From Obelidium mucronatum (lineage: Eukaryota; Chytridiomycota; Chytridiomycetes; Chytridiales; Chytriomycetaceae), in NCBI GenBank assembly GCA_025765595.1, contig JAIVFH010000015.1:248001-312000 (forward strand): a DNA stretch of 64,000 nt, read 5' to 3'. This document shows, piece by piece, positions 22,115 to 33,211 of the stretch; positions within the stretch are counted from its first letter, which is position 1, and each line of letters opens with the position of its first letter. Made by a program: the position numbers and the translations under genes. The notes under the pieces are model-generated. The model was not told where the DNA came from, made no database searches, and saw only the letters and a list, made by a program, of their open reading frames with translations.

Positions 22115-23959
22115 ATGCAGAAACTCACACAGCAGCTCCCTGATGATCACAATCCACAGGCCATGCACATTGATCCGCACTCGATTCCGTTCACCCCCCT
22201 CCCACTGCCAGCGAACGCTTCGGCTCTTGTCAAGGTGTCTATACTGATCAATGGCCGATTCAGTGCAAACCCACAGCTGTTTGTAATGAGTAGTCAAGAT
22301 GAAGGATACTCACAAGAAGAGCCTCCGTGGGAAAGCTTATCCCTGTGTTTTGCTTCCTTCTCGAAAAGGATGTTGGCGATGGCAAAGTCGAAAGAACCCT
22401 TTTTGATCTCGGAATACGCAAGGTAAACTATGATTTGAAAAGATTTGTTTTATTTACTAAGTCCTTCGTCTTTTTTTCTCCCGTTCCATACAGGATCGTG
22501 ACAGTTTCTCTCCGAATACCTCAAACACCGTGATTCCATATTTCCCACCCACTGAATGTCCAGATGTGGTCGAATCCTTATCTCGGGGTGGACTTTCTCC
22601 GAAGCATATCGATTGCGTAATTCTCTCACACGACCACTTCGACCATGTTGGCGATCCATGCTTATTTCCAGCTTCAACGCGTTTTATGATTGGGGACTTC
22701 ACGAATCCTGGCGCTGAAGAAAGCCTCATCAAGATGCTTGAGGAATTCACAACACCCATGTCTCCAGATCCACCAGATGATGGACCAGAAAGTCCCAGAG
22801 ATCGTCGAGGCAGTGGGCTGATTCCATATGGGAATATTATGAGAAGAAGCTCAAGCTTGGGAATGCCACGGGCGCATACAACAAGCTTTTCTCCGTCGAA
22901 AGGAGCGCATGGAGATATCTTCTCGAAACAAACGGCAGATACCATACCCGAAGACACTGATGAACTTACAGGGGAAGAATCGCAAAGGGAGCAGGAGAGG
23001 TCCCGTGGACGGCGGCGGTCCAGCGAGGTGTCGAAAGGAACAAACTTCAGCATAAGGGAAACTTCCTTCTTTATCAACCCCTTCCAGAAAAAAGCTGGAG
23101 AATCTTCTCGTGGGCGACCTCAAAATTCGAGACGAAGCAAGAGTGGGGAACCATCGCAGCAAGAGCAAAGCAAGAATGGTTCTTTTCAGGATGCCTTCAG
23201 AGAAACTCTATTGACAGTCGTTACTGACAAGCTTAGATCTGTTTGGAAACAGAAACGAGCCCCATGGAGAAAGCTACTTCTGGATCCAGCTGTCATTTGG
23301 CAACCTTTAGGGTCTTTTGAACGGGCCCATGACTACTATGGTGACGGGTCTTTTTGGATTATCGATGCGCCTGGGGTATACTTGCTATTCATTTCTTCCT
23401 ATCATTTAAAGTTAATTTTGGTTGCCCATGCCAGCACTGCCAAGGGCACATTATGGCACTAGCCCGAACAACTACTTCACCCCCAACTTACATACTGTTT
23501 GCTAGCGATGCAGCGCATGCGAAGTGTTTATATAGTCCTTGTCCAGTTGCATCCAGTGCAGACACACGCGCTCAAGTAGGTCTTTATGGAGATGGCTATC
23601 AAGTAGCAGGCCTACCGCTGAAAGAATTAACACAAAGCGTGCATGATAACTTATCTGAGGCGTATAGTACCATTGCAAGGCTATCCAGGATGGATCTTTT
23701 GGATGAAGTGTTTGTCATTGCAGCACATGAGACTGAAGTAGAGTCTGTTGTCGAATTATACCCAGAAAGTGCAAACAATTGGTTGAAGAAGAATTGGAAG
23801 CATAAAACAAGGGAGGCGATGGAGGCCAACAACGCCATGGACAAGCGAGACTCCGGACGGATACTTGAAGACAAAGGCGGGGCGGAAGTTAAGCAACTTG
23901 CTTTCGAATTGGAAAATATTCTGAGTTCGCCGATTAAACGAACTTCTTGTTCGCCATGA
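22115..23959 (+). CDS. MBL-fold metallohydrolase, copy 2 (long insertion)
   Basis: Paralogue of the 20171 gene. Introns lie near 22423-22494 and 23376-23444. Ligand motifs are complete: ILSHDHFDHVGDP, HCQGHI, SDAAH and AAHETE. Between GDF and APWRKLL it carries a Ser/Arg/Glu-rich insertion of about 170 residues absent from copy 1. Copy 1 is co-linear at the N-terminus, but here one base is missing between VMSSQDEG and LIPVFCFL (22290-22345; 73 nt against 74), so the frame changes. A mini-intron of about 30 nt could also explain it. Copies 1 and 2 plus the secreted gene form a local cluster, suggesting tandem duplication. Confidence 0.78.
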
Positions 23960-24021
23960 GACAAAAAAAAGACCCGAGTTCTTTTTTCTTCTTTTTTCTT
24001 TCTTTTTTTTTTCCATCGAAA

Positions 24022-27000
24022 ATGGGAGCAGCGCCAAAGACAACCAAAGCAACCAAAGCAGCGAAAACCGCGTTTGATCCGTTTTCAATCAAAACAATTG
24101 AAGATTCAGAAGACGAAGCGACAACGTATCGATCGCAGCTGCTCAACCAAGACTCTGACCAGGACTCTGACGCTGAAGCAAGTGCAAAGAAAAAAGAAGG
24201 CACAAGCTGCAGCCAGCACCCTGAAGCCGATTGAACTCAACCCGGACTTCACGTTTGAACTCTCTGGTGGTGACCTGGATACCTACGGGCAGAACACAAA
24301 AAGCTACTGGGATTTCAAGGCCGCTAAAGCTGCAGTGAAAGGTCCGTCGGCTGCTGGTCAGACTGAAGATGAGCAAAATTCTCGAGTTACTATTGAAGAT
24401 ATGATTGAAAAGAAAAGGAAGGAGTTGAAGGAGAAGAAGAAACGGAAAGCTGCTGCGCCTGTTGCAGCGAAAAGAGGAGGAGGCCGAAGAAGAAGAACCA
24501 GAGGTGGAGGATATGGGGGATGTCCATATGGATGCTAATGGTAACTTTATCTTTGATGGAGAAGAAGGCGAGAGTGAGTCGGAAGATGAGGATCTTAAGA
24601 TTGGTGATGAGTCTGTCATGAAGGATGATGACAATGAGGAAGAAGAAGAAGAAGTGTATGATAAGGACTTGGATGCCATGGATGAAGATTCTGCGGACGA
24701 GCTGAGTGGCGAAGAAGACCAAGTTACCATTGCACCCAAAAAGAACCAGCAAGACGATGACGATGAAAGCGACGAAGATAGTGACGACGAAACGAACAAA
24801 ATTCAGGATATTGTAAACGAAAAGGTTTGTAGCTTGGCTTGATTGACTGTGTCTGTTGAACTAAATTTTGACAACACAAAACAGCGGAAAGCGGAATTCT
24901 TTGCCCCGACACCTGACGTCAAGGAAAATGAAGATGATTCCACTACTGGCACTTTTACCAACTTTCGCCTGTCCCGTCCTGTATTAAAAGCAATTGCCGA
25001 CATGGGGTATTCCAAGCCCACCCCCATTCAAACACGCTCTATCCCTCTCTCCTTACAAGCGCACGATCTTTGTGTTTCAGCTCAAACTGGTTCAGGAAAA
25101 ACACTGGCTTTCTTAGTTCCAATTATTGAACGGCTTCTTTTTCGGCCGAAAGACACACCGACTACTCGCGTTCTTATTCTTGTTCCAACTCGTGAACTTG
25201 GTGTTCAGTGTCATTCCGTTGCCTTAAAGCTGTCAAAGTTCACAGACATCTCATGGTCGCTGTGTGTTGGAGGTCTCTCGACGAAAGTCCAAGAACTCGA
25301 GTTGCGTCAACGACCGGACGGTGTAATTGCCACTCCAGGTCGTCTCATTGATCATATCCGAAATTCTCAGGGGTTTTCATTGGATGGAATTGAAATTTTG
25401 GTGATCGATGAAGCTGATCGTATTTTGGAAGATGGATTTGCCGATGAACTTGATGAAATCATCAAATCAACGCCAAAATCACGCCAATCTATGCTCTTTT
25501 CAGCTACAATGACGGATAAAATCGAGGATTTGACGAAACTGTCTCTAAATCGTCCAATCCGACTTTTCGTAAACAAGGCGACAGCCCTGACATCCAGGCT
25601 GACACAGGAGTTTGTGAGAGTGAGAGCACACAAAGAGGATTCCAAACCAGCCATGCTGTTAGCACTATGCTCCAGAACATATAAAGAAGAAGTCGTTATT
25701 TTCTTCAGGAGTAAAGCAGCTGCGCATTACATGATGGTTTTATTCGGATTGTGCGGCTTAAAAGCCGCCGAGCTTCACGGTAACTTGACGCAATTACAGG
25801 TGATTAGATCTTGTTATCTTGATTCTCTGTTTCCTTCACGATTTTGGGAATGAACTGTTTGGTTACGATGATCAAACATTTTACAGACCTGTACCGAAAG
25901 CAACAATGTTGGACAAACGAATGATTGCCTTTTAGAACTGAACCTTGCATTTCTTTCTCAAACACCCTTCCCTTGTCGTTTTTCTGCATGCAGCTATTCA
26001 CTTGAGTTCTAATACTTCATTGTTCTAGGTTAATACATCTCTAAACTGCCACCCACTTCCCTCCCGTTTCGACAATCCTGTGTTATGATGATCAAACATT
26101 TTACAGACCTGTACCGAAACAAGATAATGTTGGAAAACCGAATGATTGCCTTTTACATCTGAACACATACCTCTTTCATCCGTCCTTCGATCATCGTTTC
26201 TATGAATTATTTTAATCTGACTTTTTTTGCATTCAATTTAGGTATTGAATGATTTCCGTCGCCCTCCTCCTTCAGCCTTGGAATCACTATTGTGATGATC
26301 AAACATTTTACAGACCTGTACCGAAACAACATAATGTTGGAAAAACGAATGATTGCCTTTTATAACTGAATAGTTGAATTCCCCTTTGTGGCTGACGAAA
26401 CTCTTCTCCAATGCTATTGAAGTTTAACCTCCTTTTTCACTTTTAGCGTCTCGAATCTCTCGAATCTTTCCGAGATGGGAAATCTTCATTCCTTCTTTGT
26501 ACCGATTTAGCATCTCGTGGTCTCGATATTCCTGGAATCAAAACTGTAATCAACTACGACATGCCGAAATCTTACAGCACTTATGTGCACAGATGTGGTC
26601 GTACTGCTCGTGCTAACCAAAGTGGTATTGCCGTTTCATTTGTTGGGGAAAGCGATCGTGCAGTGTTGAAACTGGCCATGAAAGCCTCAACTGATGAAAT
26701 CCAGCATCGTGTTATTCCTGGAAAAGTTGTAACTCGATTTGAAGCCAAGGTAGAGGAACTGAAGGAGGCAGCGGCAGAAGTTCTTGTGGAGGAGAAGAGA
26801 GAGAAAGAAATGCGTGGATTGGAAATGAAGGTTAAAAGGATGGAGAATATCGTGGAATTCGCAGAAGACATCAAGAATCGACCAAAAAAGAGCTGGTTCC
26901 AAAGTGTTGCAGAGAAGGAGGCTGCAAAACGTAAGTGGTTGTGTTTTTGTTTTTGCGCTGTTAAAGTCTCTTATTTTCCTTTCCTCTTATCAGAAATCGG

Positions 27001-27617
27001 AAAAGACAAACATAATGCTGACATGGGTGTTAAAGTTGCTGCTGTTGAAGATACTCGGGTGAGTTTACACTGCATTCCCAACTCGCTGTCAACGTGATAT
27101 GATGATTCAAATCTCAGACCTGTACCGAAACAAGATAATGTTGGACAGAAAGATATTGCCTTTAAATCTGATCACTTCCCTCTTTCCTACTTCTCGTCTT
27201 GATTCACGTGTCTAGAATCTAAATTGAATGTTTTAGACACCGATCAAGCGCGGGAAATTCGACGGTCTCTCAAGACATAAAAGACGAATGAGAATCGCCA
27301 AGGAAGAAGACAAAAAGGAAATGGCAATGGCCAGTGTTGCCGCTAGGTCTGCGAAAAAGGCTTCTCGTCCTGGAAGAATATCTGCGATTCCCGAGTCTAA
27401 GTCTTCCGGAGGTCCATCCGGAGGAGGTGGTGGTGGTGGTAAAAAGAAGAGCTCTTTTTCCTCTGAATTGAGTGGAGTTCGTGGGAAGAAAAAGAGTAGC
27501 AAACCATCGGCCTCTTCTGGATCAAGTTCCAAGATGGGTACCAAGAGTGGCGGCGTCGGAAAAAAGAAGGGATCTAACAAATCGTTTAAGAGTCTTGGAA
27601 AGCATAAGCGTAGATAG
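24022..27617 (+). CDS. DRS1: DEAD-box RNA helicase Drs1 (DDX27), 60S biogenesis
   Basis: Nucleolar ATP-dependent helicase needed for large-subunit assembly. Helicase motifs in order: the Q motif with [17 protein letters not shown] (I), PTRELG (Ia), TPGRL (Ib), DEAD in [13 protein letters not shown] (II), FSATMTD (III), then after a 647-nt intron [11 protein letters not shown] (V) and HRCGRTARA (VI). The acidic N-terminus and the Lys/Gly/Ser-rich C-terminus ([18 protein letters not shown]) are typical of Drs1. Introns: about 24825-24883, 25800-26446, about 26931-26992 and 27059-27236. Two single-base frame changes fall in the acidic N-terminal exon, near 24195 and 24474, each beside an A-run. 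Four snoRNA candidates sit in its introns, fitting a ribosome-biogenesis host gene. Confidence 0.9.
25861..25945 (+). ncRNA. C/D-box snoRNA candidate 1 (DRS1 intron)
   Basis: Box C-like ACGATGA at 25865-25871 and box D CTGA at 25938-25941. Flanks GGTT and AACC can form a short terminal stem. The core with ACAGACCTGTACCGAAA and AATGTTGGA is shared with the three other copies. The box C second base is C rather than T, so this is the weakest copy. Confidence 0.65.
26079..26167 (+). ncRNA. C/D-box snoRNA candidate 2 (DRS1 intron)
   Basis: Box C ATGATGA at 26085-26091, box D CTGA at 26159-26162, with flanking TGTGT and ACACA forming a 5-bp terminal stem. The internal core matches the other copies. 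The same intron carries copies 1 and 3. The rRNA target was not identified by eye. Confidence 0.78.
26286..26374 (+). ncRNA. C/D-box snoRNA candidate 3 (DRS1 intron)
   Basis: Box C GTGATGA at 26292-26298, box D CTGA at 26366-26369, and a terminal stem ACTAT/ATAGT that differs in sequence from copies 1 and 2 yet still pairs. Located about 70 nt before the intron's acceptor, a usual position for intron-encoded box C/D RNAs. Confidence 0.78.
27094..27175 (+). ncRNA. C/D-box snoRNA candidate 4 (last DRS1 intron)
   Basis: Box C ATGATGA at 27099-27105, box D CTGA at 27168-27171, terminal stem GTGA/TCAC. It keeps CAGACCTGTACCGAAAC and ATAATGTTGGA but has diverged near box C and in the region before box D. 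It sits about 60 nt upstream of the acceptor of a separate intron, 27059-27236. Confidence 0.75.
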
Positions 27618-27723
27618 TCGTTATTGGATTATCATGTTGTTGAGATTTTCACCTGTAAAATACATTTGATGCACGTTCTTTGAAAATCATACCACTCCCA
27701 TCCTTCAACGAAACTTTGATTCA

Positions 27724-30700
27724 ATGGCGACAGATATCCGAATATCTGATTCTTTAACTTCAGTGGAGTCATATGGATCTTCCTCCTCACCTACTCATGT
27801 CTTCATAAATCCCATAACGGCAATCCACTCAACGACGGCATTGGATAACCAAAACGCATCTTCGATATCGCCTTGGACCAGCAGAAGAAACAGTTTGAAC
27901 CGCCGGTCGCGAACAACGTTCAGCGCAGATGTCAAGACAATGATACGAAACGCCCAGGAAAACCAAGCCAGCAGCAACAGCTCCGCTGCAATTTCTACAC
28001 AGCCACCAGCTAGCACCGAAACTGCTCAACTTTCGGATAGTCAAGGCCACGAAGCTGGCAGCTCTGAGCAAGGAGTTCCCCCACAAGCCACCCCCACACC
28101 ACCCACATCAAAAAAAGTAGCGGTAGCTTATCGCCACAGCGCTGCAGTTCGCGAGTCTCCAAAAGTTTCAAAGCCGTTACGCCACCAATCGATTTCATCT
28201 CCCTCACAACAAACACCGAGCAGGGCATCAACGACAGTTGGGAGAAAAGTTCAATCGAAGGATTTGGCACCGAAAGTCGTTCCGGAAGCAGCAAAGCCTC
28301 GAAATCAATCAGAAAAGCTAAATATTGGTACAGGCGACATATTGAAAGATCAAACGAGCAGAGAGGATATTTTACTGGTAACCCAAGTAACAGATCCCAA
28401 CACATTGGAACACCTGCAAGCTCAAACAACTCCCACCCAGTCTCAAACAAGCGAATCACAATCAATTTTAAATGTGTGCGATCAAGCACCTTCTTCGAGC
28501 TATTTTATAATGAATTATGACAATGAGCCCCCTTGTAGCGCCAAAAAATCAAAATTCAAATCACCACCACCTTTAGGAGGCAAAAATTCTAACCCCAATA
28601 AGTGTTCTCGATATTGGAAATACGATCAAAAGCTCCAGACAGAAATTGATGAGCCAACCAGTTGGTGTGGTCTGATTTTTTATTTCTGTTCGATAAAAAA
28701 GGTCGCTAACCGAAAAACCAAAGTTTGGATGCATGGATTCATGCATACTGAAGACAAAGAATACAAAGAGGGTGATGAATATCCTCGGCCAAAGACTGCG
28801 TCGGAAATCTTTCAATCGGTTATCTTGACATGCAAGAAGAAATCACGGAACAGCGTCTGTTGCTGAAGCAAACAATAACGTTAAAGAATCTCAAAAAATT
28901 ATCTCAGAGGCATTGCCTCCTCTATTGCCTTCGAAAGAGAAAGTCAATATTGTCTTGAAGCAAAGACTCTCATCAGCCGTTGCACGTATTGATAACGTGC
29001 TGCATTCTGGGGATTCAAAACCATGCTTAAATTCTTTTGAATCTTCGAGTCGCGCGAAATTCCATTTGAAGAGAGCAGAAGTATCGGGTCGTCTTCCAAA
29101 GTCTATGATTTTGACAGAAATTAAAGATGGCCTTCACAACCGGGGACATATAGTTTTTATAGGGTCGGAAGAAAGTAATTTGGTCAATAATTTGGTGTTT
29201 TTGGCGAAAGGCGAAGAAGGCTGGTCAGAATTTGTTCAACTTGACCAAAGGTGGAAATCCACGAAGAGCCCACCAAAGAGCGAGACAGACTTCAAACATC
29301 TCGGACTTGATGTTTGACAAAGTTTCTTTAGGATTGGAATCCCTGCCAGATTTGAGTGGCTGGGGGCAAGATAGTTTTAGAGTACTCCAATCCTAACGAA
29401 ATATCTTATCCAACGCCAAGTCAGGAAAATGATGTCGATGCTGATGTTGATACACGGAAAAATCGTATTCGGCCAAAATCAACGCTTGTTGGTCCTATTA
29501 TATCAACTGGTTGTGTGCCCTTACTCAAGAATCGTTTGCAAATTCCTTGTCGAAGGAAGCTCAACACCCACCAAAACCTACCGAAAAGCAAAATCCTGCG
29601 CCTTCTGAGTGTGTTTCCAAATCTTCCCCACCTCATAAGGTTGGAAACATAACATCTCCAAACGAGAACATTGTCGCTGCTGAATCTACTGGGGCGAAGC
29701 ATATCAACGGGTTACTCAAGAAGAGAAGAATTAAAGCTCAACATAAAAAGCGTTACCGAAGCAATAGTGCTGATGTGGAGAAATGTCGACAGCCAGCGCT
29801 GAATGTGCAGAATCTTCGGCTCCCTTCGCTGGCTGGAGAATTGAAATTCAGCCCAAAGACAGAAGCAGTAACGTCTTCTTCATCTAAATATTGGACGTCT
29901 GTGGACTCCGTTGAGAATAGACGGAAGCTCTCCATTATTGAGGCGGCAGAGTATCCTGTTAGCGAGTTTACTTTGCGTCCTAGACTAAATGATTCGCCGA
30001 CTGCCAGACCCTGTGACATAAACGAATTCGGCTCACGAGAAATAATGGCTCAAATCCACGATTTGACATTATCGGATTTAGATTCTGTTTCAATTGATGC
30101 ATACACCAAAAGCAATCTAGCTGACTGCAACAGTTCCTTCAAAAATGGAAACAATGGCAGCGCTCAGATAGATTGCCATTCCACTGTGCTTATCAGCGAT
30201 AATACTTCAATGTATGGGGCTCGATGTCTCAGCTCTTTCGATTTATCCTCGTCGGCGCCTTCAATTGTATTCTCGGATGACGGAGAGAGATCAACAACTA
30301 ATCTAGCAAATCCAACTCCCTGGCGAACCAGGGAGCCTTCAGCGGACCGTCCAAACTCTCACTCCGCATTTACAACACATGTCAAATCCGCTAAGAAATT
30401 GACTAAAACGGGACCAAAATCCAAGAAAGATAATGAGAAAAATTCGTCCCGACTTGCATCGTCATTCGCAGCTTTCGCGTTCACCGATGACGAGAAAACA
30501 GCAGCAACAAGAATTAAACTGCCGTTTAAAAACCACGCGAAAATGGAAGTCTGGCTCGAGGTAATATAGAATTGCAGAACTTTGAAGTTTCTTTAATATA
30601 GAGTATCAATAGTTTATTCTGGAACACTCCTTTTTGATATACCAAAGTATTCGCCGAATTCAACGGTATTTTTTCGAAGCTACTAGGTTCAAACTCTTAC

Positions 30701-31417
30701 TTAAAAATACAGAGCTTGGAGGAGATCTTTGTTAATGCGGCGCGTAAAACTAAAATAGTTGCAGCAAAAACAATTCAAAGGTAAGCCAAAGAAACTAGAT
30801 GAAAATTAATTAATTGAACTGGCATAGGTGGTATCGAGTTCAAAGAGTTAAACGGGTGTTCCTGAAAGCCCAAAGTCGTTATTCGATCCCAGCAGCAGGT
30901 TAAACCAGGTGGAAACACCAGCAAAATTCTTTCAGCGTATGCGAAAGAGCTGAAAATGCTGTCAAAGAATGCCTCAATGGCCAATGACGACGATTTGTAT
31001 GAAGAATACGAAGATTTGGACGTAAAAAACATAAATGTTCGAGAAACATTCCGGCTGTTGATTAAAAGGAGAAATGAAACTTCGTCAAAAGCTATTATAT
31101 ATCGCTATAACTCGGACGCTATTCGAATTTGGGACGATTTTGGAACGTTCTGGTTAAATGCTGTAAACAAATTCATCAAGACAAAAAACTTTGCACTGAT
31201 GATGCATGTGATTGGAAGCTACGGGAAAGGGTTTCATCGAACTCATGTTTCGAATATTATCCAAACCGTGCGAGATAAATCACCTTCGTTATTGAAAGAC
31301 AGCTGGCAGGAAGTCGGAAGGTGCCGTTGGTCTATTCCGCCATATAAAGGAAGAAAATCAGCTAGAAGGGCGATTCACAAGAGCGAATTCAGTTACAGAA
31401 GCTTTCCCGTTGGATAA
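27724..31417 (+). CDS. orphan disordered protein with an IQ motif (gene model broken)
   Basis: A long Ser/Thr/Gln-rich, probably disordered N-terminal part starts at 27724. Later exons encode SLEEIFVNAARKTK then VAAKTIQRWYRVQRVKRVF, a good calmodulin-binding IQ motif split by an intron near 30780-30828. A more compact C-terminal region (ETFRLLIKRRNETSSK, IRIWDDFGTFWLNAVNKF, GSYGKGFHRTHVSNII) ends at 31417. The reading frame changes near 28850, 29317 and 29500 without obvious introns, so the model is uncertain: consensus errors, unrecognised introns or pseudogene decay. No family recognised. An IQ protein could be cytoskeletal or flagellar in a zoosporic fungus, but that is a guess. Confidence 0.45.
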
Positions 31418-31426
31418 ATAAAAAGT

Positions 31427-33056
31427 TTATTGTTGTTTGTGGCCAACCATGACAAGTTTACTGTTTGGATCAAAATGACCAGGTCCCAGATACGGCTTAT
31501 CGATTATCGCTTTTGATTTGGGAGGTTTCGCATCAACAGTATTGGCGTCATCGATGGGGAACCCGCCCAGGCAAACCATCAAATGTGGATTCTTCAAAGG
31601 TTTCGGAGACGAACCGCAAGTGATTCCAATCTCGGGTAAATTCATCGGTTTCGCGTAATCATCCTTGTGAAGATGAGTAAATTCGTATTCTTTACGTGCT
31701 TTGGCGATGAGCTTTGAATTCGAAGGCTCATCATGAGGATATCTTGGCTTCTTTGCGCAGTGTTTTTCCTTTTGCAATAACCGTACTTCTGGCTCCAGAA
31801 CCTTTTGATTATTGTGTTTTCGTCCTTGATGTGGATAGTAGAATAAATTGTTTAGAGCATCGTTCATGTCTTTCATGATGACATCAATTGATGGACCAAC
31901 TCGCTCAGGAAATGGAGGCTGTATCCTATTGCATTTTGTTTGAATGACCGATTTGGAGGCAGGATTCAAACTTGGCAAAATCGGACAAGTATGGGAAATA
32001 GGTCTCGCGTTTGAAACTTGATTGGAAGGCTGCAAGGTTCCATTGCTGACACTTTTTCCGCTATGAATAATGGGAACTGGAGGATTAAGCTTTGAAAACA
32101 AAATTTTTGGCGATGGCGGTTTAGCTCCATGTTTTGGCTTTGGCAGTGGAATGTTCGCAAAGAGGGTCTCTGTAATTCCTCCAGGAGAACCGTCTTGAAC
32201 ATCAAGGCCATGGCACCATATCTGCCTCTTCAGCCTGTTATCAAATATTGACTTCAAATAAGCATCTTGCTTCTGACAATCCAATATTGCCTCAATGTTT
32301 ACAATTGATATTGGTTTTGACAATACTGGAATTTTCGGAAGCGTTTTACCACCAGTATCCATTAACGCCAGTCTGGCGGGATTATAATCAGTTTCTTCAT
32401 GCTTCTTGATTGTATCTGAATCCTCCTTGTTCTTGGAGTTGTCATCCTCCTACACGAAAGATTTCAATTAGAACTAATAAACAACAAAAGCTTCAACATA
32501 CGTAAACAGATTTCAATCGCAAGTTTTCTTCAATAATATGCTTTGAACTCGCGATTGCTTCTATTTCAGATGCATTCATGTTTGCTTCAAGCTGCTCTCT
32601 TTCAATGGCATCATCTAAATGAAAAAAGGGAGTTCTTCGAGCGGACTTGGCATCATTAAACTCATAAGGAGACATGAGAATATGGTTTGCAGTTCTAATG
32701 GGGGTTTCTCTACTCCAAGGTTTCGGGGGAGCTGTGTGTTGAACTTGGCGAGACTGGACATCAGAAGATATGCCCCCTTTGGGTTTCAGCTTTGAAGCCG
32801 TTTTCATTTTAATTGTAGTAAAGAATTGCAAGTGGTGTTGAGCAGTTGTCGTATCTTTAGGTTTGGGAGTATTTTGATGCAAGCGTTTGACATCCAAAAC
32901 ATCTGGAACTTGCCATGGCCTATCGACAACTGGAATTTTTGATACCGTCGCGATGCTACCATCTGGATATAAAAGCTCCATTTCCTTTATAGTTGTGTTG
33001 TTTCTTGGTCCCCCGTCATAGCAAGTTTCGACGTAGTGATAAAAGTTATCAGGCAT
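31427..33056 (-). CDS. orphan protein, about 525 aa
   Basis: Two exons, 33056-32502 and 32449-31427, with a 52-nt GTATGT intron in phase 0. The product starts MPDNFYHYVETCYDGGP and ends PYLGPGHFDPNSKLVMVGH. It is rich in Pro, Lys and Asn with few predicted helices, apart from one acidic stretch around DDAIEREQLEANMNASEIEA. No recognisable domain or signal peptide. Its 3' end is 9 bp from the convergent stop of the IQ-motif gene. Both frames are clean, so this is a sound gene of unknown function. Confidence 0.6.
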
Positions 33057-33211
33057 GGGAGTTTAAAATGGTCTTCTCAAAGGGGCACACTTATTTGAAT
33101 TGGCTGAGAAACACTGTGAGGGCTCGTTTGGTGAATTTCCTTTGTTGCTTTGTGTGGGGGACGAAATATGATAAGAGATTTTCATAGGAAATCAATCGTC
33201 CAACGTATAAG

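Noticed and set aside
30480..31000. tRNA-like or other RNA in the IQ-motif gene introns
   Set aside because: No cloverleaf, C/D or H/ACA pattern could be folded.
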